DNA from: Perognathus longimembris pacificus
Taxonomy: Eukaryota; Chordata; Mammalia; Rodentia; Heteromyidae
Assembly (NCBI RefSeq): GCF_023159225.1
Contig: NC_063168.1
Location: forward strand, 58,631,398 to 58,695,397
Length of the DNA: 64,000 nt
Reading direction: 5' to 3'
Shown here: in pieces, positions 1 through 14,316 of the stretch
How positions within the stretch are numbered: the stretch's first letter is position 1
Layout: the number at the start of each line of letters is the position of its first letter
The notes under the pieces: model-generated
What the model was told of the DNA's origin: nothing
Databases searched by the model: none
Seen by the model: the letters and a program-made list of their open reading frames with translations, nothing else
Translations under genes and position numbers: made by a program

Positions 1-2020
<2,020 letters not shown>

Positions 2021-2094
2021 AGTTGTTGGTGGTGGTAGTGTGGTGGTGATGGTGGTGGTGGTGGTGGTGGTTGTGTGTGTGTGTGTGTGTGTGT
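2021..2094. repeat. (GGT)n/(TG)n compound microsatellite
   Basis: GGT/GTG triplets run from about 2021 to 2070, interrupted by TAG and GAT, and pass into (TG)n at 2071-2094. Confidence 0.9.
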
Positions 2095-2436
2095 ACGTAC
2101 ACAAACACTAACTTCTAACTCTTCCCATAGTATCCTTTGACTGGAAAACCAGGTGGTTTTGAATGGATGTTTGTTTCTCTTGTGAGACTGCAGGGGAAGG
2201 ACTCGTGAATAAAATATGCAATGTGAATGAATGGGAACAGCACAGAAGAGAAATCATGTTTTTTAAAAAGCCTACACTGATTCCATTGAGCAAACCTAGC
2301 TTCTTTTCTATCATTCTCATCATCAGAAATAAATGAAGTTCTTATGCTTCACTGGTTACTAATGTCTACTACTAATTGGATGGAAAGCATTGAAAAAGGT
2401 CCATTGAAGAGCTAAATGTATCTCCCATGCTGTCCC

Positions 2437-2437
<1 letters not shown>

Positions 2438-2474
<37 letters not shown>

Positions 2475-2508
2475 ACCACCACCACCACACCACACACCAC
2501 ACACCACA
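2438..2508. repeat. (CA)n/(CAC)n compound microsatellite
   Basis: A pure CA run is followed by CAC triplets and then degenerate CACAC blocks. The open frames of Thr/His/Pro repeats here are artefacts of the repeat. Confidence 0.92.
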
Positions 2509-5120
2509 TGCAGTATTTCACGCAGCAGAGAAATTTGGAAGTATAAGTTCCCTGATGATTGCTTGGAAAGCATACTGCTGTGTGGTCTCTGGGGAAGACA
2601 GAGTGAGATGCCTGTCTTAGTACCAGCGTTGGTAGCATCCAGACATGAAATGACACTTTCTGATCAGTACTGGAATTTACATAGTGCATAGTAAAGGCGG
2701 AGTCTGGTGAGTCTGACAGTGCCTTCAATGAGCTGAGAGAAGAGAGTGACACCATCACCATCATCCCACATAGGACACTTATAATGATGCTTGTAAAGAA
2801 CAGCTGGGCTTTAATGTCATTGTAGCTTCCGTGTTTTATACATACATCATTCTCTTTTAGTGCCCAATGTTTTTGTTGTAGATGTAAGAGAGAAAGACAG
2901 AATTTCATCCACTTCATGTCCGTGTGCATCTCCGAAGCCTTCTCATCCATCAACTCTTGTTAAATAACCACAGGCTTCTTGCAGTCTGGATTAGCTATTG
3001 GCACATCTTGGTGATTGGCAAAAGGGTTCTTTCTGTATCCCCAAACTTGCCAACCATAAACAAAGAGGTTGCAAGGAAGATCAGCGAGTGTCTTGGAGAG
3101 CCGTACCATGCATCTGAAGTTGATATTACTCTCATAAAGCCCTACAGAGGGACTGTAGCTTTGGAGTGGAGACTTTCATGTAGCAAGAACAGGCCTCCAA
3201 AAAAATAAATAAAATAAAACCGCTTGGCTGTGGGGTGTAGGGAAGCAGAGAGTGTCTCAAGTCCTCTCTCAGCAGTGCAGTCCACTTGGCAGCTAGACCA
3301 AGCCCTTATGCATCATTTCACACATCCAGCAAAGCTGGTTTCAGAAAGAGCCAGGATTCTGCCATTAAAAGGCTAGAAATTTTGGCCAAGCATTTTTTCA
3401 TCAGGATTGGGATCAAATGATTATTGATGGGATCAAATAAGACACTAAGTGTAACTGGATGAGCTCCCCATGACCTCCAGAGAGACAGACAGCTTATTGA
3501 AAAGCACTCCAGGCCCGTGCTGATCACACTTGGAACAGGCTGGTGCCTCCTGTCTCTGAGGACAGATGTCGCCTGCAGTTAGGCTACTAGCCATGCAGGG
3601 CTAGCCTCTGGCTCTACTATTCAGATACGGCCTCTATTTCAGACCCGCCAGGGAGTAGACACACCCTGTGATAGATCATGCTCCACATTTGGGGCAACAT
3701 ATATCATTGTGTTTTCATTCATATTCATGGGTAAAATTTCTGGCTTAGGTTCTGTCACTTGGATTGATTTTGCTATTTATCATGTTTGGAAAAACTCGGG
3801 TTATTCTTTTTATATAGGGTCTGATTTATAGAAAAGGCATTTAACTTTTGTGACAGAGGATCTTCAATTATACAAAGGGAAAGTAGGTACAACTCTGCCT
3901 CTTCCTCTGCTTTCTTCCTGCTTCTACAGAATGGGCTGCTGCTGTGTTTCAGAAGGGAACAACTGTGCTCCCCTCTGCAATCTCCTTTGTAAGAAAGAAA
4001 AAAGAAGGGGTGGTCATTTTGCTGCCCTTTGTGGCCCAAATCCAACAGTAACCCTTTTGCCTCGAATTGAAGATTGCTTTAGAAACTTGAGCAGGATAAT
4101 GATTTAGGGTATGACAAGAATTGCAAAGCACTCAGTTAAGGCAAAGAAAAATATTTGTATTATTTGTGGTCGGGGGGGTGGTTCTAAGAAATCTTATAAT
4201 AAATGACAGGCATATATATATATTGGGGTTACTCTGCTTTCCTAAATGGAATTGGTATTTCAAAGTCTTCTACAGTAGTTCCCAAAGCACCCATTCACAG
4301 AGAAGGGGTGGAGAAGCAGTTGCTAGAACTAGTATGAATGGTGATATACCATCCCTACCAGCCCAAATCACATACAATATGTCTACCTGGAGGTTAGTAC
4401 ATTGCCCATGGCTCTGGTTTATATCTTGGTTTGTGGGTGTTGTGAGATTTGCTTCTGCCACCCCTCAGGTAGAGAGCTAGAGGATAGTTTCCCTATAAAC
4501 ATCCCTCCACACTCCAGGAAAGGTGATACATGGTTGGGGACTGCACATATACCACGGAAAGGATTTAGCAATTTACAGTAGATATATGCAATGCAATACA
4601 TCTGACCCTTGACCTCACACATGTCCATTTCTTCCCATTTCAATTCTAAAGAGGACAGAGACTAAAGAAAGATAGAGAAGAAACTGGAGCTCCCAGAAGG
4701 AGTATCAGTTATTGGAGGTGGATTGGAAAAGCTGGAACTAATCCAGAGAAGAGCACAGAGCTGATTTAAGAGTTGAAGGGACTGATTTACGATGAAAGAT
4801 GAAAAGAATTAAATATATATGGCTGAGCTAAGTGGCAATGAAGGGAAAGCCATGGCAACAATCTACAAATCTCAGAAGAGAGAGTCTGGCAGTGAAGGAG
4901 AGAAGTTATTTAGTGTGGCTCATAGAAGTAATAAGATGAGACTTGCAGAAGGAAACTTCAGGTTAGATAGCAAGGAACCTTATTTTCTGAAACTGATATT
5001 GCTCTCGCTACGGGATGGAATTCCAAGGCAGCAGGAGTCAGGTGAGATTTGGGCCAGACAAGCCACATCATTCATAATTAATAAGTTCTGTATTTTCAAG
5101 TGTTGAGAAGCACCAATAAG
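2509..5120. other. Unique intronic sequence, nothing recognised
   Basis: About 2.6 kb without a repeat family I can name. Short frames exist, such as 2924-3208, but they have no recognisable domain or codon signal and look like chance. I see no tRNA or other RNA fold. Confidence 0.45.
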
Positions 5121-5121
5121 C

Positions 5122-5135
5122 GGGGGGGGGGGGGG
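5122..5135. repeat. Poly-G run (14 G)
   Basis: An uninterrupted G homopolymer, unlike its surroundings. It may be length-variable and prone to assembly error. Confidence 0.9.
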
Positions 5136-5399
5136 TCGCAGCAGGAATTGGGATCTTTTGGGGATGTAATTCCTGAGAGCCTTTGAGAATTAGTACTTCT
5201 CCCAAGAAAATTGGTGTTTTCACCAAAAAGAGTATTATCTATGTGCCTTTGAAGTGGGTGAGGAGTACAAGAAGGCTTTGGGTAAACATCTTTGACATTA
5301 CTAGGTTTATTCTTCCCTATTCCAAGACTAAACCCAGTTAGTATGATCCAGCGGGAAAGAGGGACATTTACCAGAGACTATGTGTCTAAGACACATCTG

Positions 5400-5402
<3 letters not shown>

Positions 5403-5472
<70 letters not shown>

Positions 5473-5481
5473 GTGTGTGTG
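5403..5481. repeat. (GT)n/(CTGT)n compound microsatellite
   Basis: (GT)n at 5403-5440 changes to CTGT tetramers at 5441-5470 and returns to GT. Confidence 0.95.
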
Positions 5482-5895
5482 GATCTGAATCATTGGGCAG
5501 GGCAGAAGGTGACCATGAGAAGATGAAGTCATTTCACGATTTGGTAGACTCCTATTAGCTACCTGAAAATCTTTTAACCCGTTTTGAATGATGATTCTGA
5601 AGCACATTCACAGCCAAGGTGACATTTCACAGATTTTCAAAACAGAGAGATCGGTAGGGATTTGTGGAATGTGTGGGGAAAGAGAGAGTATTCGTTAATA
5701 CAATGGTTTATCTTTATAAGGCAGTTGGTCTTCCAAGGCTCAGGAGAGGTGGGGCAGCAGAAATGACAGTATGTTGCTCTTCTTAGGGTAACTTTCCTTC
5801 AAGGAAATTTGCCCAGCCTGACCTATAAAGACCTTGTGCCTTCCTTTATAAGCATTATTAGTGTCCTCTTCTAGTTATATGGAACTTTACAATTT

Positions 5896-5953
<58 letters not shown>
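5896..5953. repeat. (ATC)n microsatellite
   Basis: About 19 near-perfect ATC/TCA triplets abut the 3' end of a minus-strand SINE, so they probably grew from its A-rich tail or target site. Confidence 0.95.
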
Positions 5954-5954
5954 A

Positions 5955-6172
5955 TTATTTATGTGGGGTTTGAACTCAGGTCCTGGACACTGTTCCTGAG
6001 ATTTTCCACTGAAGCCTAACACTCTACCACTCGAACTGTAGCTCTACTTCTCACTTTTTGATGGTTAATTGAAGGTAAGCGTCTCATAGAGTTTTTTGCC
6101 TGGGCTGGTTTGAACTGAAATTCTCAGATCTCAGCTCCCTGGATTACTGGATTATAGACAGTGCCTGGCTAT
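5955..6172 (-). mobile_element. B1-Geo-type dimeric SINE
   Basis: Read on the minus strand, a B1-like left half (ending at TGCCTGGC at 6164-6171 on +) is joined to a Geo-like right half whose reverse complement begins GGTTTGAACTCAGG near 5969. The copy is diverged and flanked on its tail side by (ATC)n. Confidence 0.75.
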
Positions 6173-6479
6173 ATACTTTTTATTATTATTTTTATTAATC
6201 CTACTGTTAGCAGCATGTCAACTTTGTTTTATAAATAAAATAATTGGAATCAGATTTTCAAGGCCATGCAGATACAAGGTGATATACCTTTCCAGGTGAA
6301 TCCTCTTATGTGTTAAGAAGCTAGGAGCTTCTGGGTACTGTGGTAGGTACTGAGTGGACCTACACGTCTCCTTCAAATCAGGCAATCACTTCAAGGTACA
6401 CATTATAAACAACTATTACAAGTACCAAAGAAGAAATATTTGGTATACAACTACCATGGCTTGGAAGAGACTTCCTGAA

Positions 6480-6650
6480 GTCTTTGAGATCCAGTTTTAT
6501 CATTATAAAAATGGGGGCTAGCTATAGTTCCTAAGTGTTTCAAAGCGGAGATAGTCATAGTTCAAAGAATTGCCATGGCAATTAAATTAGATGATGTGAG
6601 CAAATTCTTAGCCCCATGCCTGATGGATAATAAAGTGTTTTGTTTTCTGT
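6480..6650 (+). repeat. MIR SINE fragment
   Basis: The order of an A/T-rich MIR core, a GATGATGTGAGCAAA block and a 3' end with GCCTGATGGATAATAAA fits the middle and 3' half of MIR. It is ancient and strongly diverged. Confidence 0.55.
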
Positions 6651-6720
6651 CACAACAGCAGCTTTTCTCCCATGTGATCAACAGGGTATGTGTTCTGTAA
6701 CTCTTAAGGGTTCAGTCTAT

Positions 6721-6949
6721 ATAGTCTACCATTTTTGTTTTGGTGCTAGTTCTGGGTCTTGAACTCAGGGCCTGGGCACTGTGTCTGAGCTTAAGGCTAG
6801 GCCTCTACCACTTGAGACACAGCTTTGTTTTTAGCTTTTGGGGGGTTAATTGGGCTTTGAACAAGGACAATCCTCAGATCTCAACCTCCTAAGTAGCTAA
6901 AAGTACAGGCATGAGCCACCAGTGCCCAGCCAATAGTCCACCATTTTTG
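6721..6949 (-). mobile_element. B1-Geo-type SINE with target-site duplication
   Basis: The element occupies about 6738-6931 and reads on the minus strand as B1 left half (GGCACTGGTGGCTCATGCC) then Geo right half. It is bounded by direct repeats ATAGTCTACCATTTTTG at 6721-6737 and ATAGTCCACCATTTTTG at 6933-6949, 16 of 17 matching, a clear target-site duplication from L1-type retroposition. Confidence 0.9.
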
Positions 6950-7564
6950 AAACAGGGTTATATGTCCTCTCTATGGGGCATCTCAAAATGATGTCTTTGA
7001 ACTAAAGTCATTTTCCCCAATTAAAGATTCTTAGGAATACATGTGACAGTAGACAGAGAATTCTTTTTTTCAACAGCAGAAAAGGATTTTGATCAAACCA
7101 GAGGATGCCTAAGTGCATTGAGTCCCAATCTTGTGTATAGTGTAATGGTAATTTGCTGCTGAGGGGTCCAGGTAAAGATGCAGCACATTTCCGGAACCCA
7201 GGAAGATTTTTTTTCCAATCCATTTCCAATCTGTATCCACCCCCTTCTCAAGGTAACCATGCTTTAGACTCACATATCATCAATTAGTTGGAAATATTCT
7301 TGAACTTCATGTCATTGGAAATGTGCTGTATGGTTTCTTTTGTTTCTGGTTTCTTTTGTTGATTGTGATTTTGGTGAGACATTATGCATGTTAGCTTTTC
7401 TTTTTTTTTAAATCACAATGTCCTTTCCTTTTTATTGCTATGTTAGAATTCTTTCTATGAATACAAACAATTTTTATTTATATTTTATTCTCTTTTCCCT
7501 CCCTTATCAAAGAGTGAGAGCTATGGGAGAAACAAAAATAAAATAACCTACAAATAATGCATAG

Positions 7565-7775
7565 ACTACATCACAGATCTGGGGTTAAAGCCCCACTCTA
7601 TCATTTACTGGACCACGGATATATGTTTTCTTTCCTCTGTACTTCAGTTTTTTTAATCTGTAAAGTGAGAAAAACAATACCCACCTCCCAGAGTTATTGT
7701 GAATTAAGTGGTGTGATGTGTACAGAAGGTCCCAATACATAGTTGGTGTTCAGCAAGTGTTAGTTTTATTCCCAG
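7565..7775 (+). repeat. MIR SINE
   Basis: It has the MIR order: a GGGGTTAAAGCC block, TCATTTACTGG, CCTCTGTACTTCAG with AATCTGTAAAGTGAG, then the 3' end with ACCTCCCAGAGTTATTGTGA and a run like CAATACATAGTTGGTG. Confidence 0.8.
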
Positions 7776-8369
7776 GTTCTTGATTATATTTCTCCCTTTG
7801 TAGTCAGTGTAGATGCTTCAAAAACTCTTCTTGAAATGGGGAAAGTAAGCCTTTCAAGCCACAAAGGGTAAAATTTAAGGGCAAGCACTGTGTACATTGA
7901 TATAATAATTTTAATAAACAGTTTTATTTCTAAATAAAATAGTGGAATAAAAAGATTCTTATACTTAATTTAAAATCAGTAAAGTATTTAAGCAATGGAT
8001 AGTTGAAGAAAACTAATTTGTTTTATACTCAAGTCAGTTCAAAGTCAGTATTCTATCAGAAACAAAAAAATGAACAAAAATATGATTACAATTACCAAAG
8101 AGAGAGAAAGAGACAAAAATGACTGAGAATAATGAAGACACAAGTGGAGAAGCAGAGAGGAATGCAAAAGAAGTAACTCATAAAAACTTAAGCTGGGAAT
8201 TAATTATCTCTTGGACACAGATACCTATATCTAGTGAAAGACTAAAATAATAATGGAGAATGAGGTAGGCTAGAGGTGATGAGCGGGAGTGAAGGAACGC
8301 TTGATTATCTTGGCCTGAAATGATTTTGACCTGGTGTCAAAAACTGCACTCTGAATGCATAACTCACAT

Positions 8370-8945
8370 TATATAGTGATTATTTCCAGCTTTATTGAAG
8401 TAGAGATCACATACAATAAACTGAACCTATTTGAACTGCACAGATTACTTTGCTTGATGAATGTGTATACTTGTGTAACCACTGCACTAATTAGGATATA
8501 GAACATTTTTGTCAACCCTTGAAGGGTTGTTCTTGACCTTTTGCTATGAGCCTCCTATACTTTCTGCACCAGAGAACTTCTGAAATGATTTCTGTCTCAG
8601 TAGATTAGTTTCTGTCTGATCTATAGATTCCTATGAATGGAACCATGTAGCAATTCTCTTTTGGGCTTGTTTTCTTTTATTTAGAATAATGGTAAGATTT
8701 ATCTGTATTGTATATAATTCATATTTTCTTTTTATTGTTGAATAGTATTCTACTGTATGAAGGTAAAACAATTCTTTTAACCACTATGGGACATTTATAG
8801 TTTGAACCTCTCATGAACATAAGTGCTACAAACTTGTTGTATCCCAGTAATTTTATGGCTGTATGGTGTCATTCCTTTACACTCATTATAGGATTGTTCT
8901 ATCACATGGAAAATATATGTTTACTCTTTAAAAAAAATTGCCAAA
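8370..8945 (-). mobile_element. Old mammalian L1 (L1M) 3' segment, first part
   Basis: The + strand reads as the reverse complement of the ORF2 C-terminus and 3' region of an L1M element: TTTATTGAAGTAGAGATCAC, GAATGGAACCATG, TTATTGTTGAATAGTATTC, then GAACATAAGTGCTA. The copy is diverged and without open frames. It stops at GCCAAACC, where a SINE is inserted, and resumes at about 9452. Confidence 0.8.
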
Positions 8946-8946
8946 C

Positions 8947-9185
8947 CGGCTGGGGCATGGTGGCTCACATTGGTAACCCTAGCTATTCGGGAAGCTGAGA
9001 TCCAGAGAATTGCAGCTTGAAGTTATTCTAGCAAACAAGTTCTTGAGACTCTATCTCTAAAATAACAAAAAAAATCTCTACAATAGCAAAAATCCAGGTC
9101 AGAGGCATAGCTCAAGAAGCAGAGTTTCAGCTGAGCAAGCATGAGGCCCTGAGTTCTAACTCCAGTACCAACTAAACAAAACAAA
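8947..9185 (+). mobile_element. B1-Geo-type SINE inserted in L1M
   Basis: It starts GGCTGGGGCATGGTGGCTCA like B1, continues with CCCTAGCTATTCGGGAAG, and has a Geo-like second half (GGCATAGCTCAAGAAGCAGAG, then GAGGCCCTGAGTTCTAACTC) and an AACAAAACAAAAC tail. It splits the surrounding L1M. Confidence 0.8.
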
Positions 9186-9202
9186 ACTGTTTTAAGCTTT
9201 TT

Positions 9203-9260
<58 letters not shown>
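9203..9260. repeat. (TG)n microsatellite
   Basis: A pure TG run of about 29 units lies between two SINEs in opposite orientation, at both tails. Confidence 0.95.
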
Positions 9261-9261
<1 letters not shown>

Positions 9262-9265
<4 letters not shown>

Positions 9266-9450
9266 GAGGTCTGAGCTCAGGACATTATGCTTGCATGACT
9301 TGATTGCCCAGTGGTAACTTGAGCCAGGCTTATAGTCCTACTTGTTGCCAGGTATTTTGGAAGCAGAGATGCATGGACATTTTTGGGTTCCTTCAAAACT
9401 CAGCCTTCTGAGGAGCTAGGATTACAGGCATCTGACTTCAAGCTGGCTTT
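9262..9450 (-). mobile_element. Diverged B1-Geo-type SINE
   Basis: The minus strand carries a B1-like end (+ strand: GAGCTAGGATTACAGGCATC) and a degraded right half (+ strand: GAGGTCTGAGCTCAGG). It is adjacent to (TG)n and part of the insertion that splits the L1M. Confidence 0.6.
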
Positions 9451-9451
9451 T

Positions 9452-9600
9452 GTACTCCATAACCCCACTAGTAATATATGATAACTGTTTTCTCTACCTT
9501 CTTGAAGATATTTGGTATTACAGTATGTGGTGACATGTCACTTTCATCTTAATTGACATTGCTTTTGTATTGAATATCCAATATTCCATGGTCAATCAAC
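9452..9600 (-). mobile_element. Old mammalian L1 (L1M), resumed part
   Basis: The stretch from ACCCCACTAGTAATATATGA on continues the L1M interrupted at 8945: the next expected block in this family is the one for a few accepted sites in ORF2 (CACTCCCACCAGCAGTGTATG). Same orientation. Confidence 0.65.
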
Positions 9601-11339
9601 ACAAAAAGTAGAAATGATAACTTATTTTTCCTAATTTGGGGAGAGCTTGGCTGGGTGATTTTGCTTAGAATCATTCATGAGATTACAGTCCAATATCAGG
9701 GAAGGTCATAGTCATGCTAAAGCTGGGTAGATGTTCTGGAATCTTTAACAAGGCAGCCCATGCACTTGCTAGACATGGGTAGGAGTCCCAGGTCCTCTAT
9801 AGATCCTCTCCAGGTGGGTCCTTGAGCCTTTCACTCTGTCACATCTGCTGAGATCATGTTGAGTTTCCTCTTAATTATATACATGTGGCAGATTCATGGT
9901 TTGAGTTTTCAAATGTTGAATAACTTCCCATCACCTGGCTAAACTTCCCTGTGTCACTGTGTACTATCCCTCTTACCTATTATTTCCCCTTTTATCTCTA
10001 TTCTGCTATACTTATTTACTTTAGGGTATTATTTTCAGTTTACAACCTTTTGAAATTCAGAAAGTTAAAAAAAATCTATTAAAATGATTTCTAGTCACCT
10101 CCTTAGAACTGCCTTCCCATTTGTTTTCCAGAGTTTAGAATTTTACCTCCTAAAACATTTACACTACCTTCTTTAAGGTCTTTGATTATTCCAATATCTG
10201 GGTAATCTTATTATTGGCATCTGTTGATGATCCTTCCTCTTAAGAAATGGTCCCATTTAGGGAGGAATATATTTCTGAGGGAATACATTTCTGAATTATG
10301 TTTAGAATGTATCCTGGTGTTATTAAGTGTTGTGTCATTTGACTATCAATACTTGGGTGGGATTTGGACCTTCTTTCTGCTCTCAAATCCTTCTCTTTGA
10401 ATCTGTCTGTGTATGTACAGTTCAGATATAGTTAGAGCCCTGGCTGGTTCCTTCAGAGAGTGAGCGCCTTTCCATCTCCATCTTAGCTCTCTGCTTTCAA
10501 ATATCCTCACGGAATTCAGAGCTTTACTTGCCCCTTGCTACCCAGCCCTTACCACTTTGGTTGCTTTGGGGTTAAACAGTGAGACAGAGAAAAGAAATAG
10601 TGTCTCTCTTTTTTCCCTATGGCCTGAAAAGGCTCCTTTCCTAGTCCTCAGGCTGTGTTTCCATCCTGGTTTCCATTTGGTTGCTGACCTCCTAATCTCT
10701 GCTGATGGTGCTGACTCCCCATCAACAGAGGAAAACGAGAGAAGACCAAGAGGTTCTCTTCTTACTCCCTAAGTCATAAGATCTTTTCTCCATAGCCTTT
10801 TGGCCAGAAAGAGATGTTTTATCTGAGAAAATAACTCCATAGCACCATCCATACCACTTTGATGGGTGCCTGAATTTGGTTCACAAATAGCAAAAGAAAA
10901 TATTTCAAATATAGAAGACTCACTCTGTGTATGTTGTCTTTCTTACTCAACATTCCTGGTTCTATTTACTTTTTGGAGTCATTAGTAATTATTTCAAGTT
11001 TTCTGTTTTTCTCAGAGTTTTTTTTTTTTTAATTGTAATTAGCAAGATAGAGTTCGGCAAGCATAAGTCATGTTGGCTATATTTTTTTGTTGAATCAGCA
11101 TTTCCATCTACAAAAATTTCCCTTCTGTCTTTAACATCATACTATACTTTTACATTTGTGCTTTCTTGGCTTTTGTTTGCTACAACATGTCTTTGCCTTG
11201 CTTTCATTTGTTTTTTACGCTGTTTTCCTTTTCTTTTTTTTTCTTTTTAAGGCCGGACTGCATCCTCAATAGGTGAGGATTGTTTATTGAGGAACAGCGA
11301 GGAGCACAGACCTTCCCTAGGTTGTGCCTCTCTTTGCTA
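9601..11339. other. Intronic sequence, largely unrecognised
   Basis: About 1.7 kb with no clear gene. The part at 9650-9860 weakly resembles a MER5-type (hAT) DNA transposon remnant, but I cannot confirm this by eye. The frame at 10557-10772 has no recognisable domain. Confidence 0.4.
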
Positions 11340-11620
11340 TTTTTTAATTTAAATTTCATTGTAAAGGTGATGTACAGAAGGGTTACAGTTACATAAGTAA
11401 GGTAATGAGTTCATTTCTTTTTGAACGGTGTTTCCTTCCACCTCATTTTCTCCCACTCTCTGCCTCCCCAAGTAGTAAAGTTCATTTCTAACATAGTGTC
11501 TCATGAGTATAACTGTGTAATTGCTTCACTCTTTGTCTCACCATTTCTGTGACTCCCCTTCCTTTCCCCAAATCATATAAACCTGAATATAAGACAAAGG
11601 ATACTGAAATAAAAAACAAA
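11340..11620 (-). mobile_element. L1 3' end, older rodent subfamily
   Basis: The + strand block TTGTAAAGGTGATGTACAGA, followed by GGTAATGAGTTCATTTCTTT, is the reverse complement of a 3' end also seen at 20160-20415, 43520-43612 and 59560-59812. It is related to, but distinct from, the 3' end of the young L1 at 28691. Truncated; no ORF2 left. Confidence 0.75.
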
Positions 11621-11849
11621 CAAACAAACAGTGACAACAGGAAATAAACCAAAGGAGAAAAAAGAATTAACTGCAAATAGTGTGTTAAAAAGGAAAAAAA
11701 AATCTGCTTTCATTTCTAAGGAATAGTTCCACTGGAATGACTCCACTTTTAGGTTGATATTTAGCACTTTAATGATGTCCTATTGTTACTTTGTATGCAT
11801 TGTTTCTGAAAAGTCAGAGATTCTCTTCAACTATGTTTCTTATTGAGTC

Positions 11850-13300
11850 ACCTCCAATCTTTTCGTTTTCTCAGGATTTCCTTATAATCATAACATTTCA
11901 GCAGTTTGATTAATGATGTGCCTTGATATGTTTTTCTTAGCGTTTTCATTGCATGGGGTATATTGAGATAATCTTTGTTCTATAGGTTCATATTTGTCAC
12001 CACATTTAGAACATTCCCTTTTTTTCTGCCCTTCTTTCTTGATTAAGTTTATGTTTGCCATATAATGTGTTACTACTACATTTTATTAACGGTATGGGTA
12101 AGTTTTTATTTCAGTCTTTCAGTTCTCTGTACTTTTCTGCATTGTATTCATTGCTGTCTTGGACTTTAGCCTCTTTTCTTCAGTTTAATCTGCTGATAAT
12201 CCAGCCCAAATAATTTTTATTTACTTTAGATATTGTATTTTCAGCTCTAAAGCCTATTTTCATTTTTGTTTCTGTCTCTGTTTTTCTTTAAGTCCTTGAA
12301 CATATTTATAATAGCCATCTTAAAGTTCCTTCTGCTAATTCCATTATTTCTGCTTTTATATTGATCAGTTTTTCTCTTTGTTATAGATTATATTTTACTT
12401 CTATGCATAACCAATGATTTCATATTTGATCTTTTGCATTATATTATGTGGTTGAGTGTGGGGATCTTGCTTTCTTCAATTGAAGAGTGTTAAATTTGAA
12501 AATTTAGTTACTTTCCCTTTGATTTGTTTCAAATGCTAATTATCCTCAGATTTTGTTGGAGGGAGTTCTCAGAACTCCCTATTTTTGTTGTTAAGCACCT
12601 ACACCTTTTCCAACTTTGTGTGAATTATGTGGAAATTATTCAGTCTGGAATAAGTTCCTTGGTAGGATGTTCAGTCTGGTAAGTGTTCCATGTTCTTTTG
12701 GGGATAAGAGCTCTTTGCTCAGACTGTAGAATCTCACATTTTGTGTATACAACTTAATATTCAGCCAGAGACTCCCAGGGACCCCTATGCAGTTTTATGG
12801 AACACTTTCTGTCTCTCCTTCACCAGTTTGCTTTCTGGAAATTCAAGCTGTTTTAACCTTTCCAAACTTTGAAGTCCATTACCTCTTGCCAGTGAAATCA
12901 CCATGCTATTTGGGTTTCTCTGTTCTGTGTCAGCATCTGGAAAATATCTCTAGATAGAAAATCAAAGTAATGCATATGTTTTCACTTGTTCAGTCCTGTC
13001 TTGTGTATTATTCAATGACTAAAAGCAGTTTTTTAAACATATTTTCCCCCAATTTTACAGCTTCTCATAGCAGGAGGGTTGTCTGGCTCAGTGGATATGA
13101 TACTCTTTAAGATCATGATCATGTTGACCTGTCTTCTGAGATACCAACTAGATCTGTATGAGAGCTACTCACCAAAGAGAAATTAGACAACAGAATAATC
13201 TTCACAGATGCCTACAATTTTGGACTTTTCCCTGAGAAAATGCTTACTTATTAGATCAGATTTTTTTAACTGAACACTTACAAAGTTGATTGAAGTACAA
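11850..13300 (-). mobile_element. Old mammalian L1 (L1M) 5' region
   Basis: The order of blocks on + (TTCAGCAGTTTGATTAATGA, ATCTGCTGATAATCC, TTGAACATATTTATAATAGC, ATTCAAGCTGTT, GTGTCAGCATCTGGAAAATA, TTTTACAGCTTCTCATAGCA, GTCTGGCTCAGTGG) follows the reverse complement of the 5' region of ancient L1M elements. Frames are destroyed. Confidence 0.65.
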
Positions 13301-14070
13301 TCTCTTCCTCCCAAGAGAAGTTCACAAATGAATTGGAGAGAAATCCAGACAAGGCATGTTATTAACTATTTCCAATAAAAGGCAGCCCTTGAATGCTAAC
13401 AAATAGTACAAGTGGTTATAGAGACTCAATGGAGGCTTTGAGAGGCTGATTCCTGCTGGGGAGATGAAGGACAGAATCATTATGTACTTCCAGATATCAA
13501 AAATTATTCTGCTAAAGGCAGATGAATTCATCTTGTTTGGCACATAGTGGGAAGGGTGATGTTTCACCAGGACAGAAAATTATAGTTCTAAAGTTCTCTA
13601 AGAATTTTGGAAACAATAAGCTTATTGCCCTTTGGCAAGGTCAAAGGTTATCTTTTGAGAATGATTAATTTCTTTAGAAATGGAGGCAGAAGTTGAGTTA
13701 GTGAAACACTCCCAGAAGGAGATGCTTTGAGAACAGGGTGTTGTAGGGAGTGCAGCATCTTATTTGGAGTGAGATGGGGTAAAGGAAGGATACAATTCCC
13801 GGAAGAGGAACAATGGTTATAGAGATGAAGGCAGGAGGGAGAAGAGAGAAGAAATGGAAAAGAGGTAGACATAGAGGTAAGAAGGCTGACAAAGTGTATG
13901 TGAGAGAAAATAGAAACTGCCAAAGCTGGGAAGTCTAAGGAATATTAAGGGTTTGGAGATTAGATGCTAGGTCAGACACTAAGTATTAGATGTAGCACAG
14001 GCTTATTTAGATTTAAAGCTAAAGAAATTATACAGTGTTTACATCTTGAGTTGAGAAGCTAAATGTGAGT
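13301..14070. other. Unique intronic sequence, nothing recognised
   Basis: AT-rich unique sequence with purine-rich patches at 13780-13910. No gene or repeat family was recognised. Confidence 0.45.
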
Positions 14071-14075
14071 TAGAG

Positions 14076-14316
14076 TGACTGCAATTTTTTTTTTCAGTCA
14101 TGAGGCTTGAACTCAGGGACTGGGTGCTGTACCTGAGTTTTTTTACTCAAGGCCACTGCACTACTACTTTGAACCACAATGGCAATTCTCATTTTCTGGT
14201 GATTAATTGGAGATTAGGGCCTCACAGACTTTCCTGCCAGTCTCCTCCATCCTCAGATCTAACCTCCTGATTAGCTAGGATTAGAGGCATGAGCCACCAG
14301 CACCTGGCTGACTGCA
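14076..14316 (-). mobile_element. B1-Geo-type SINE with short target-site duplication
   Basis: The minus strand reads B1 (GCCAGGTGCTGGTGGCTCAT) then Geo, with the A tail appearing as a T run at 14085-14094. The flanks are TGACTGCA at 14076-14083 and at 14309-14316, a short duplication. Confidence 0.85.
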
